From UBA5239 sp040391785 (GTDB taxonomy: Bacteria > Verrucomicrobiota > Lentisphaeria > Victivallales > Victivallaceae), in contig JBEBXH010000019.1 of assembly GCA_040391785.1 (NCBI GenBank), positions 7,036 to 71,035 of the forward strand: a stretch of 64,000 nt of DNA. Direction: 5' to 3'. The notes beneath the pieces are model-generated. The model was not told the DNA's origin. It ran no database searches and worked only from the letters and a program-made list of their open reading frames with translations. Of the stretch, positions 16,497 to 24,597 are shown one piece after another. Within the stretch, counting starts at the first letter, position 1. Every line of letters starts with the position of its first letter. A program made the position numbers and the translations under genes.

Positions 16497-16781
16497 ATGT
16501 CTTTGACGAAACGCGATATTGCCGTTCAAATGGCGGAAAAATTGGATATCACACAAATGGATGCTCTTGCGGCAGTACAGTTCACCCTGGATGCAATTAA
16601 AAATGAATTATTGAACGGCGGTAACGTGGAGCTCCGCAATTTCGGAGTGCTCGAAGTGGCGACGCGTAAGCAGAGAATCGGTCGTAATCCGAACGTTCCC
16701 AGCGTAGATATTTGCATACCAGCCAGAAAAGTCATTAAGTTTCGGATGGGTAAGGACTTCAAAGACAGCCTGAATTCCTAA
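16497..16781 (+). CDS. HU/IHF-family DNA-binding protein
   Basis: 94 residues, ATG preceded by CCGGAGAAAA. The family pattern is complete: KRDIAVQMAEKLDI at the start, VELRNFGVLEV, then GRNPNVPS in the DNA-intercalating beta arm and VIKFRMGKDFKDSL at the end. It bends DNA; on conjugative elements such proteins assist relaxosome or integrase complexes. It is the only plus-strand gene in this minus-strand region and stands alone. Confidence 0.95.
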   Translation: MSLTKRDIAVQMAEKLDITQMDALAAVQFTLDAIKNELLNGGNVELRNFGVLEVATRKQRIGRNPNVPSVDICIPARKVIKFRMGKDFKDSLNS

Positions 16782-16851
16782 TAACACTGCATCTTTGAAA
16801 TTCATGGGCGGAAACTGGAGGGAAAGCCAGAGTGCCGACTTCCCTCCTGAT

Positions 16852-17097
16852 TCATTTTTCCGCAATGACACAATGGCGGCCATCTTTATCGATGCCTTCG
16901 ATCACATCGTCAGTGACCTTGATTTTGGTATATCCGCAATCCTCCGCCGCCTGGATAATCTCATTTTCCTCCGGGGTATAATCGCGATTGAGCTCAAACG
17001 CTACATCGCTCTGTTTAATTTTCCAACGTTCGTAAAAACCTGCCGTTTTATTTTCCCTTATGCTGTTGATGATAAAAAAAATAAACCCGAAGCTCAC
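16852..17097 (-). CDS. Hypothetical protein (81 aa)
   Basis: GTG start at 17097 with CGGAG 8 bp upstream, 21 bp after the preceding gene's stop. The first ten residues are hydrophobic (FGFIFFIINS), too short for a confident membrane anchor; the rest (NRDYTPEENEIIQAAEDCGY) is soluble and acidic. No family recognised. Last gene of the lipoprotein-led group. Confidence 0.55.
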   Translation of the reverse strand: MSFGFIFFIINSIRENKTAGFYERWKIKQSDVAFELNRDYTPEENEIIQAAEDCGYTKIKVTDDVIEGIDKDGRHCVIAEK

Positions 17098-17118
17098 TCC
17101 TGAATCTCCGGGTAAAAA

Positions 17119-17667
17119 TTACGATGCTTTTTCAAATGGAATATATATCGGCGGGGCGCGGGCGGCCTCAAAAGGCGGGATCAGGTACCAGAAATAGAAT
17201 AATGCTTCTTTTTCCGGCAAGGTATCGAGGTTGCAGTTCTTGTCCAAATAATTCTTGCGGATCAACTCCTGGAAGCATTCATCCATTTTGGGCAGATGCT
17301 TTTCGAGCAGCTTGCGTTTGGTGGAACAACGATGCCAGAATTTCATCTTTTCCCTGCTCAATTCCGCCTCGATGATAGTCGCATTGCGCCTCCTTTTGAG
17401 CAACTCCTGCTGCTTGGCCTCCACCTGGGCTTTACGCTTCAGCTCTTTTTGACCGGCATGCAAGGTCGTGGGATTGCTGAAATGCTTGCCCATCCAGCCG
17501 GGCCGGTTGCCGGGCTTGTGGCTTTCGGCCAAAAGCTGAATACCCGCCCAGCGGGCAGCAAGCTCCTGGTCCGACATCTTTATGATGGAGTCCTGCAAAC
17601 CTTTGGTCATCAGAATCTGCCGGTCCTGCATGGCAGTGATAATTTCTACTCTGGTCATATGAATCAT
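17119..17667 (-). CDS. Hypothetical basic, coiled-coil-rich protein
   Basis: 182 residues; start overlaps the lipoprotein stop as ATGA. The middle is strongly basic and helical (KELKRKAQVEAKQQELLKRR), suggesting nucleic-acid or membrane-surface contact; the end has YFWYLIPPFEAARAPP. No signal peptide. Not recognised. Translational coupling links its expression to the lipoprotein. Confidence 0.65.
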   Translation of the reverse strand: MIHMTRVEIITAMQDRQILMTKGLQDSIIKMSDQELAARWAGIQLLAESHKPGNRPGWMGKHFSNPTTLHAGQKELKRKAQVEAKQQELLKRRRNATIIEAELSREKMKFWHRCSTKRKLLEKHLPKMDECFQELIRKNYLDKNCNLDTLPEKEALFYFWYLIPPFEAARAPPIYIPFEKAS

Positions 17668-17900
17668 TTATCTCCGTACGTTTTTTTGATACGTTCGCCA
17701 TACTGCCGGGCTACTTCCTTCTGGAACTCAATCTGCTCCTCAATAGCCCTTTGTTTTTCCTCTTCAGCCTTTTTCCGGTGAGCCTCCGCTTCCTCCTGCA
17801 AACGGGTCTGGCGGGCAATATTCTCGCGAGTCTCTTTGGACTCTCCGCAGCCTGCGATCATGATCGCGGCGAGCATAATAACCAATGCAATTCTTTTCAT
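17664..17900 (-). CDS. Small coiled-coil lipoprotein, paralogue 1
   Basis: 78 residues from ATG 17900 (CGGAGGAA upstream). Signal peptide with lipobox IAGC (Cys18). The mature part is a charged helix (EEAEAHRKKAEEEKQRAIEE) ending TYGDK. A close relative, also ending TYGDK, lies at 29534-29785 inside the transfer operon. The shared GCGES, NIARQT and KAEEEKQR segments prove common origin. Likely a short coiled-coil envelope lipoprotein; an exclusion or T4SS-accessory function is possible but unsupported. Confidence 0.85.
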   Translation of the reverse strand: MKRIALVIMLAAIMIAGCGESKETRENIARQTRLQEEAEAHRKKAEEEKQRAIEEQIEFQKEVARQYGERIKKTYGDK

Positions 17901-17926
17901 AAATTCCTCCGTGTTCAAAATTTTAA

Positions 17927-17962
17927 GAATCTGTCCGGTCGCGACGTCAACCGGACAGATTC
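17927..17962 (-). terminator. 13-bp hairpin between the 318-aa gene and lipoprotein 1
   Basis: GAATCTGTCCGGT (17927-17939) and ACCGGACAGATTC (17950-17962) are perfectly complementary around a 10-nt loop. On the minus strand it is followed by TTAAAATTTT. It may end transcription from the upstream genes or form the lipoprotein leader. A decayed copy of the same hairpin precedes the second lipoprotein gene. Confidence 0.5.
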
Positions 17963-17978
17963 AAAAAGCCCGTTCAAA

Positions 17979-18935
17979 TCACTTGCCGGATATACCAAAT
18001 GATTTAGCGTTACTTTTTTTCTTTGGCGGATGCTCGGATTTTACTCGGCCCACTGGAGGTTTTGACGGTTGATGTGGTTTGGAGCGATGCTTTTTATCTT
18101 TTTGCTTTGAATGACTTTTCGAGGCCTTTCTAAGAGGATTATTATTGGCAATCCGGTTTTGTTCGATGGCTTCATTAAATGTTGCAAACACACGAAATTC
18201 CCGGTCAGGGCGGCTGGATTCCTGGACAGAAATATCCACAGACATTACCGGATAAATCTTTGTGCCTTCAATCGGGTCAGAAATAATTTCGAAACCATAT
18301 TTCACCGGCGGCGTGGACGCCTTGCCTTGTATATAATTTTGCCATTTCCGGTGAGCGGCATCAGCCTGATCGCGGTCCGGGAATGAATGGAATTCAATAT
18401 ATCGTTCATTGGTCATATCATAGGTCAGTTCGGTTTGCGGCAGGACCGGCTGGAATTGTATATCCTCCAGGTCATAATAATCTTTGTAGATGAAAACGGA
18501 AAACCCGTAGCTACCCGCCGATTTTTCCGGTTCGGCAACCAGCTTTTTATGCTTGATTCCCTGGTCACGCATTTTTTGAAGTTCGGGATATAGTGCTCGG
18601 CCATATTCGAGACCGATTTCACTGCCGATCTCGGCAGCCCCGGCCAGGGCATATTCGTGGTAACAGCATTTCTCTTTAAAGGCAAAATTCTGCCTGAGTA
18701 ATTCAACGCAGGCATTGGCGCCGGCCTGGCAGCATTGAGAAAGATAGCCGATCCGTATCTTGTCCTCGGGCTTTAGTTTGGAATATATTTCGGCAGGCGG
18801 TTCAGCCGGCAGGTCGAGTTGGCTGACTACATCGATGATTGAATGGCGAAGCGTCGATGATTCGAAGCCGTCTTGTGCCTTTTTCAGCGAGACATTTCGC
18901 TGAAATTGGCCGATAAGTTTTTGATAGGCGGTCAT
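17979..18935 (-). CDS. Hypothetical protein with basic C-terminal tail
   Basis: 318 residues, start overlapping the previous stop as ATGA. Residues 1-250 are mixed; two Cys pairs occur (QCCQAG, KCCYHE). The last 60 residues are very basic and Ser/Lys/Pro-rich (KSHSKQKDKKHRSKPHQPSK), typical of nucleic-acid binding or a flexible tail. Shares the motif of fished-out Tyr/Phe-rich EFHSFPDRDQADAAH with the next gene's FPDYETALSFH, hinting that both carry a related small domain. Not recognised. Confidence 0.65.
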   Translation of the reverse strand: MTAYQKLIGQFQRNVSLKKAQDGFESSTLRHSIIDVVSQLDLPAEPPAEIYSKLKPEDKIRIGYLSQCCQAGANACVELLRQNFAFKEKCCYHEYALAGAAEIGSEIGLEYGRALYPELQKMRDQGIKHKKLVAEPEKSAGSYGFSVFIYKDYYDLEDIQFQPVLPQTELTYDMTNERYIEFHSFPDRDQADAAHRKWQNYIQGKASTPPVKYGFEIISDPIEGTKIYPVMSVDISVQESSRPDREFRVFATFNEAIEQNRIANNNPLRKASKSHSKQKDKKHRSKPHQPSKPPVGRVKSEHPPKKKSNAKSFGISGK

Positions 18936-19894
18936 ATTCTTTCTCCGATTTTTTGAGTGATTTCTTTTGCGATGCGATGAAATGAAAGTGCCGTTTCATA
19001 ATCCGGGAAAACCTGTTTATACGAATCGTGATTCCGATAAAAGACGACTTCGGTTTTATCGTTCGGCCCGGCCGGATGCAACTGAGAAATTTCAATCGGT
19101 TTGTCCGGAAAATAATTCTCGAGATAATAATACGGTTGATTATCGGGATCCCGTTTTTCCTGCACGACGGCTTCATTGGCCAGGAATCCCCAGACCAGAT
19201 TGATCGGCATATAGAGTTTATCCGACAGGAGATAACTGCCACGCGCGGCAGCGATTCCGGACAGTTCCATCGTTCCTGGCGAAAAACAATATTTGGTACG
19301 CTCACCGGCAATTTGCCGGATGAGCCGTTCGGCGCGCTTGCAAAAGAGGTCCTGATTGAAAACTTCATCTTCCCGCAGTTTCATGCTGAGCAAACTGATG
19401 AAGATTTCGCTCAGCAGATCTTTTTCCGTTGCCGAAGCGGTTTTTCCCTGCTGCTCAAAAATGTAATTGCGAATTGCAATATTTCTGAGCAGCTGATTGT
19501 TGAATCCCGTCATGAGAAATTCCAGAATTTCGGTGGAAAGTGTGTGAATCTGTTTATATTCCTCCCGATTCAGGGGCGGCTCAAGGTTGGCGACAAGAGT
19601 AGTGCTTAATATCGAAATATTGGAACAGTACCAGTGTTTTCCGGTGTACCAGAAATCTATCTTCAATTGATTCCAATCATTTCGCAGTGACATTGACCCT
19701 TCCACGCCCCATTTGTCATCGGGATGTTTCTGGTTAAGCCAGTGAATCGAGGTCGGCGGCAGGATGCCGTATAATTCATCAAAGGACGATATACTCGGCT
19801 GCCGGCAGCAGGTTTTGGCTTTGAAAATATTCAGGAATTTTTCAATTTCATCCGAATATCGATATCCGGTTAATGTGCGATCTATCAGTGACAT
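18932..19894 (-). CDS. Hypothetical protein between Clp-like ATPase and 318-aa protein
   Basis: 320 residues, start overlaps the ATPase gene by 10 bp and its stop overlaps the next start, so three genes are translationally coupled. Helical, with LSTEILEFLMTGFNNQLLRN and LSEIFISLLSMKLRED. No catalytic motif seen. Coupling to an AAA+ ATPase suggests an adaptor or substrate role; this is inference. Confidence 0.65.
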   Translation of the reverse strand: MSLIDRTLTGYRYSDEIEKFLNIFKAKTCCRQPSISSFDELYGILPPTSIHWLNQKHPDDKWGVEGSMSLRNDWNQLKIDFWYTGKHWYCSNISILSTTLVANLEPPLNREEYKQIHTLSTEILEFLMTGFNNQLLRNIAIRNYIFEQQGKTASATEKDLLSEIFISLLSMKLREDEVFNQDLFCKRAERLIRQIAGERTKYCFSPGTMELSGIAAARGSYLLSDKLYMPINLVWGFLANEAVVQEKRDPDNQPYYYLENYFPDKPIEISQLHPAGPNDKTEVVFYRNHDSYKQVFPDYETALSFHRIAKEITQKIGERI

Positions 19895-20865
19895 AAGTGC
19901 GTTCTCCTGTTTTGAGGTGGTGTGGAAACAAGCATCAGGTTCTCGGGATTTGCCGGGTCGATATCCAGATAACCATCAATCGCGGTGAAAATTCTCCGGC
20001 TGAGAAGTTCGTACATAAAGGTACGGATTTTACGCTCGACGGTACTGCGGAGCTCGCGGGCTCCATTGCGGGTGTTGTCGATGTGGCGGAGGGTTTCCTC
20101 GATCACGTCATCGGTAAAGCCATGAATGGTAATCTGATGGCTTTCCCGATAGCCGGGCAGTATCGAAAGATAAAATTTTCTGGCAATCAGCCGCAAATGT
20201 TCGGGTTTCAATGGTCGAAAAACCAGGATTTCATGATCAAATTTACCAAAGCGGGCGACAAATTCCGGGGAAAAACGTTCTTTTAACTGCATTTCCAGAT
20301 TCTGCTGCAACCTTCGTTCGCTCAGGTGTTTGATATTCTGAAATGTATGTGCGCCAATATTACTGGTAGCCACGATAAAGAATCTACTCAGGTCGTGGGT
20401 CGTGTTATCGCTCAAGGTAATGCGTGCAGCGTCAAGCTGCTGGAGCATGATTGTGAAAATCAGCGGATGTGATTTTTCGATTTCGTCGTACAGGATGATG
20501 CCTTCTTCATGCGTACGCAGGAATTTACCAAGACGACCGACGGTCTTCCCTCCTGGTGCTCCAATCAGATTGATCAGGGCTTCCTCGCCGGCCTGCCGGG
20601 AAAATTCCGACATATCCAGTCGCAGCAGATTGGAATCCGGATCGCCGTAAATGTACTCACAGACTGCCCGAATCGATTCGGTTTTGCCAACCCCTGTCGG
20701 CCCCAGTAAAAACAGTGTCCCGCGAGGCCGGTTCCGCGGATTCAGCCGGATACAGCCGAACTTTATCGTGGATGCCAGGGCGGTCAATGTTTTGTCCTGC
20801 CCGATTATCTGCGTCTTCAAGTAATCGGGTAGTCCATTTAGCTGGTCTATTGTTGAATTAATCAT
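19885..20865 (-). CDS. Single-domain AAA+ ATPase related to ClpA/ClpB D2
   Basis: 326 residues, AGAAGGAGAG before the ATG. IIGQDKTL starts the module; Walker A GPTGVGKTE (about 54-62), Walker B GIILYDEIEKSH, sensor 1 VATSNIG and the arginine-finger context LKERFSPEFVARF are all present, followed by a ClpB-like C-terminal small domain with GARELRS. There is no N-terminal Clp domain and no first ATPase ring, and no ClpP loop was recognised. It should unfold or remodel a protein. First gene of the minus-strand block transcribed from the promoter at 21001-21029. Confidence 0.88.
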   Translation of the reverse strand: MINSTIDQLNGLPDYLKTQIIGQDKTLTALASTIKFGCIRLNPRNRPRGTLFLLGPTGVGKTESIRAVCEYIYGDPDSNLLRLDMSEFSRQAGEEALINLIGAPGGKTVGRLGKFLRTHEEGIILYDEIEKSHPLIFTIMLQQLDAARITLSDNTTHDLSRFFIVATSNIGAHTFQNIKHLSERRLQQNLEMQLKERFSPEFVARFGKFDHEILVFRPLKPEHLRLIARKFYLSILPGYRESHQITIHGFTDDVIEETLRHIDNTRNGARELRSTVERKIRTFMYELLSRRIFTAIDGYLDIDPANPENLMLVSTPPQNRRTHLCH

Positions 20866-20938
20866 GAAATTTCTCTCCTTCTGTTTGGCGTTATATCCGC
20901 ATTAAAAAAAAATTTTCCGTATTTTTTGATTAAATGCA

Positions 20939-20967
20939 TTGACAAATGAACGCGATTAGATTATAAT
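20939..20967 (+). promoter_or_regulatory. Consensus sigma70 promoter of the transfer operon
   Basis: TTGACA (20939-20944), 17 bp, TATAAT (20962-20967): a perfect match to the vegetative consensus with optimal spacing, 126 bp upstream of the pilin gene. Such a strong site in front of transfer genes would normally need repression; a dyad lies just downstream at 20975-21000. Confidence 0.8.
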
Positions 20968-20974
20968 AATGCCA

Positions 20975-21000
20975 ATATCAGTGATCTCGTATATTGATAT
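20975..21000. promoter_or_regulatory. Candidate operator between face-to-face promoters
   Basis: ATATCA (20975-20980) and TGATAT (20995-21000) form a dyad whose centre is midway between the two start regions. A protein bound here would cover the initiation regions of both promoters. The binding protein is unknown. Confidence 0.4.
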
Positions 21001-21029
21001 ATTATAATTGCATTCAAGCGTAAAATCAA
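21001..21029 (-). promoter_or_regulatory. Promoter of the Clp-like ATPase block
   Basis: On the minus strand TTGATT (21029-21024), 17 bp, TATAAT (21006-21001). It fires leftward, through the transfer-operon promoter, towards the ATPase gene starting at 20865. The two promoters face each other with start sites only about 20 bp apart. Confidence 0.65.
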
Positions 21030-21093
21030 TAGCATTATCAGAAATTTATATTGATTTTTAAGAAAAAATTAAAAAGAAGGAGGTGGAATTGTA

Positions 21094-21420
21094 ATGAGAT
21101 ATTTTGAGATGGGTACGAAAAAGGCGAAGGCGTTTTTCATATACTGCGTGGTGCTGGGGATGAGTGCCCGGGCGGATGCAGCGGTGAAAAATGTCACTTT
21201 GGAGAGCGGGTTGGGATATGTCGGGTACTTCATCATCGGGATGATCATGCTGACGTCGCTGATTCTGATCGGCGTCGGCGGGTACCAGATGAGTCAGGAT
21301 TCCGGCAAGGGGAAAATGACCGTGGCGGCCGGGGTGCTGATCCCGGTTTTTCTGGCGGTAGTCTATTATATTTTCAAGAATGTACTTGGGATCAGTCTTG
21401 ATTTCCAGGCAGCACTTTGA
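21094..21420 (+). CDS. VirB2/TrbC-like conjugative pilin
   Basis: 108 residues, AAGGAGGTGG before the ATG. A long leader with a hydrophobic stretch ending in ARADA is followed by two membrane helices (YVGYFIIGMIMLTSLILIGVG and VAAGVLIPVFLAVVYYIF) separated by a short basic loop DSGKGKM: the topology and size of VirB2/TrbC pilins. First gene of the transfer operon and followed by VirB3, as in most T4SS loci. Assignment rests on topology and position. Confidence 0.8.
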   Translation: MRYFEMGTKKAKAFFIYCVVLGMSARADAAVKNVTLESGLGYVGYFIIGMIMLTSLILIGVGGYQMSQDSGKGKMTVAAGVLIPVFLAVVYYIFKNVLGISLDFQAAL

Positions 21421-21428
21421 GCGTGATT

Positions 21429-21764
21429 ATGGAAGAAACATTGATTACAATTGAAAAAAATCCAGGCCAGACGGTCATGTCCGTGGTCAAATTATTCGGA
21501 TTCCGGGTGCGCGGTAACAGCGTTTATATTTTCTTCGGAGGATTGAGCGTGGGTGTGCTGTCGGCCATGGTGCTGTATTCGGTCCACATCCTGGTCGCTG
21601 GGCTTGCGATGATCGTGCCGCCGGTAATCGCCGCCGTGTTTATCCGGAAATTCGTCAGCAACAAACCGCGGTACTATTTTTCGTTCTATCTGGATATGAA
21701 GGAGAACGGATATATCGTGCGCAAGCCGAAGCGGCGGACTGGAGGTGCATATGCAGTTTCCTAA
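21429..21764 (+). CDS. VirB3-like T4SS membrane protein
   Basis: 111 residues from ATG 21429, just after the pilin stop; GTG 21423 and TTG 21417 are possible earlier starts and no start has a strong ribosome site. Two adjacent membrane helices (VYIFFGGLSVGVLSAMVLYS, ILVAGLAMIVPPVIAAVFI) near the middle, then a basic C-terminus RKPKRRTGG. Size, topology and location between pilin and VirB4 identify it as VirB3/TraL-like. Its end overlaps the VirB4 start by 14 bp. Confidence 0.78.
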   Translation: MEETLITIEKNPGQTVMSVVKLFGFRVRGNSVYIFFGGLSVGVLSAMVLYSVHILVAGLAMIVPPVIAAVFIRKFVSNKPRYYFSFYLDMKENGYIVRKPKRRTGGAYAVS

Positions 21765-24597
21765 CGCCTATATCGTGAAGACCGAAAATCCGCTCGACAG
21801 TTTCATCGTTTACGGTGAAATGAATGAGAAAGGGTTTGTCAGCAAGGGGTATCGGATCGAGGTTCCGAACCTGAAAAATGCCGGCAATGGATTAAAGAAT
21901 GATCTGTTCATCCGGTTGTCCGGATGGCTGGCTTCACAGGATAAAAGTAAGCGTATCCAGATTCGCTACACGAGGGATAACGATTATAGAGATATTCTGC
22001 AAAGCTATGAAGATTTTACGGAACGTCATGATAATGAATGGGCTAAATATATACGAAAAGAAGTTACCCTAAAAAAATACTCAAAAAGTATAGATTGCCA
22101 TTTGACACGCGAATATATTTATGTATATTTGAGTAAAGGGCTGAAATGTGTTGCGGGTGACTATTTTTCGGAATGCAGAAACGCTAATTTTGAGAGAGAA
22201 ATAGTGGGTACTTTTGCAACAGACTCTTCAAACCTGAGTCATTTTCTGAATTTGCCCGTCCATCCCCTGAATCATTCCGAATTATACAAAGAATTCTACC
22301 GCGCGGTCAACAAGTCGTCCTACGAGCTGGATATCAACTACGAAAAGAGCTTCGTTCCCGATTTGGATTCCGCTTACCGGTGTGAATTTTCCGGCGAAAT
22401 CGCGACTACTGGTTCGGTCAGTTTTACCTCGGATGGATACTTCCATAATGTTTTTACTCTGCACGATTTTCCGATGACGGAAATGTATCCGTTTTTTGGC
22501 AATAAACTGCTGGATAACGACATTCAGAATCTGACCATCGCAGTGAACATCGAGCCGTTGGACACGGAGAAAGTCATTGAGCAGAAACAGAAGCACTGGA
22601 AGCGGGTACGGGCGGATTTGCTTGAGGAGGAAGGCGAGATCGCCGCCAGCGCCGGGTTGGATGAATTGACCGAACATATTTATCGCCTCGGCAAGGGCGA
22701 AGATTCGCCGTTCCGCATGGAGTATGTCGTGCACACCTGGAACAAGGATTTACAGGCGCTGCAAAGCGACAGCACGATCCTGAAGCAAGCGGCGACTTCG
22801 ATGTTTACCTCGCTGGATTCCTATGAGTTGGGTGCTCAGGCACTGCATAATTTCATGAAGACGCTGCCGGGAAATCTTTTCTACAAGAAACCGGACGCGG
22901 CGTTAGATTGTATGCACCGGCCATTGGCGGCGATGCTGCCGTTTTCGAGCTCATTTGTCGGCAAAGGTGCTGACGGTAATATCATGTTCAACGGCGATCA
23001 CGGCAACCTGATGACGATGTCGTTTTTCGACGGCAATACGCCCCAGCATACGCTGTGCCTGGGGCAGACTGGCGCCGGCAAGTCGGTGAATTTTGTGTCG
23101 ATGTTGTCGCAGGCATACGATGAGTTTGATAAAATCGTGATCATCGAGGAAGGTGGCAGTTATTACAACCTGACGCAGATTTACGGCGACGAAGCGCAGT
23201 ACATCGTGATCGACCCCAGCGCCAATTTGACGCTGAATTATTTTGACACGGGTGGCTTGCCGCTGATGCCGGGGCAGATCGAATTCGTCACTACGTTTTT
23301 GACCGCGATGTGCGGAGCATCAAACACGCTAGAGAAACTTCAGGATGTTATAGCGATTCTTACGCCATTCGTAAATGCCGTATACAGCGATTCCTATATG
23401 GAATGGCGGAATCGTCACCGGTCCCAATTAGAAGAGGCTGCGCGGATTACGTTGACCGTGCAAAAAATAATCGATAAGCTGCCGTTGGATCAGAACACCA
23501 TCCTCGACGCTTATCTCATGTTGAAAGAACTGCTGCTGAAAGAACATCTCGATGACTTTGAGCAGGAAATATGGGACATTTACTACGGGTTCGATAAAGT
23601 GACGATCAATGACTGCATCATCGAGGACCCGGAGGAACTGCGAAATATTTCGTATGCGTTCATGGGAAAAGGCGATATGCCTTATCACAGCCAACTGGTG
23701 GAAGCGATCCGGGAAAATACCTTTTCGCATTTGGAGCGTGCGGAAACCAACCGGATCGCCACGCGCTTGGCGGTGTATTCCATCGAGAGCGGCAAGGGAT
23801 GCCTGTTCGACGGAGAAACCAGCATTGATTTGAGCAAGAAATGGATTCATATTGAGCTTGGAAAGTTGTCGCAGAGCAGTGACACCTTGAAAAGCCTGGT
23901 TGGCGTTACGATTTGCAATCTGGTCAAAAATCAGATCATCAATATGCCACGTGCGAGCAGGAAATTTTACCTGTTTGAGGAACTGGCAAGATTTCTGGCC
24001 ATGATACCCGGTTCTGCGGAAATCGTCAAGCAATTCTATGCGCAGTTCCGCAAGTTTAATTGCGTAGTGACCTCGATCACGCAGTCGATCGCGCAGTTGA
24101 CGGAATCGGGCGTGGGACAGATCATCATGACGCAGAGCAAGATGTTCATTTTTCTGAAAAACACGGATGCTGCCGAGCTGAAACTGATCACCAATTATAT
24201 CCCGTTATCGGACGAGGCGATTCGGAATATCATGAATTTTCCGTCGCCGGAGCACCTGCCGCCGAATAACCGATATTCAAGCTTCCTGCTGTACGCGCAG
24301 CGGGTCGGACATCCGATCGTCGGTGTCGGCCGGAACTACGCCAGTCCGGTGCTTCTCGCCGCATCGGCGACTTCCGGTGATTTACACAGTCGTCTGCAGG
24401 AGATCATGAAGCGTAACCAGGGGATACCCTATGCGCAACGGATCATCGAGGCCAGCGAGCTGTTGTATGAAACTCATACGTCTTTCAAGATTCTGGACAA
24501 GATCGAAAAGATTGGCTCCAAACAGGTCAAAGACTTGGTGTTGGATGCCAAAATTGAACTCAAAAAACGGATTAAAGGAGAACAAATTATATGTTGA
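21751..24597 (+). CDS. VirB4/TraC-family T4SS ATPase
   Basis: 948 residues from ATG 21751 (GGAGG, 5 bp). Walker A GQTGAGKS lies near residues 437-444 and is followed by FDKIVIIEEGGSYYNL; the C-terminal YLFEELARFLAM and VVTSITQSIAQL are the Walker B/motif region of VirB4 proteins. It powers pilus assembly and substrate transfer at the inner membrane. The stretch 21.9-22.3 kb is visibly more AT-rich than the rest of the gene, a possible recombined patch. Confidence 0.95.
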   Translation: MQFPNAYIVKTENPLDSFIVYGEMNEKGFVSKGYRIEVPNLKNAGNGLKNDLFIRLSGWLASQDKSKRIQIRYTRDNDYRDILQSYEDFTERHDNEWAKYIRKEVTLKKYSKSIDCHLTREYIYVYLSKGLKCVAGDYFSECRNANFEREIVGTFATDSSNLSHFLNLPVHPLNHSELYKEFYRAVNKSSYELDINYEKSFVPDLDSAYRCEFSGEIATTGSVSFTSDGYFHNVFTLHDFPMTEMYPFFGNKLLDNDIQNLTIAVNIEPLDTEKVIEQKQKHWKRVRADLLEEEGEIAASAGLDELTEHIYRLGKGEDSPFRMEYVVHTWNKDLQALQSDSTILKQAATSMFTSLDSYELGAQALHNFMKTLPGNLFYKKPDAALDCMHRPLAAMLPFSSSFVGKGADGNIMFNGDHGNLMTMSFFDGNTPQHTLCLGQTGAGKSVNFVSMLSQAYDEFDKIVIIEEGGSYYNLTQIYGDEAQYIVIDPSANLTLNYFDTGGLPLMPGQIEFVTTFLTAMCGASNTLEKLQDVIAILTPFVNAVYSDSYMEWRNRHRSQLEEAARITLTVQKIIDKLPLDQNTILDAYLMLKELLLKEHLDDFEQEIWDIYYGFDKVTINDCIIEDPEELRNISYAFMGKGDMPYHSQLVEAIRENTFSHLERAETNRIATRLAVYSIESGKGCLFDGETSIDLSKKWIHIELGKLSQSSDTLKSLVGVTICNLVKNQIINMPRASRKFYLFEELARFLAMIPGSAEIVKQFYAQFRKFNCVVTSITQSIAQLTESGVGQIIMTQSKMFIFLKNTDAAELKLITNYIPLSDEAIRNIMNFPSPEHLPPNNRYSSFLLYAQRVGHPIVGVGRNYASPVLLAASATSGDLHSRLQEIMKRNQGIPYAQRIIEASELLYETHTSFKILDKIEKIGSKQVKDLVLDAKIELKKRIKGEQIIC

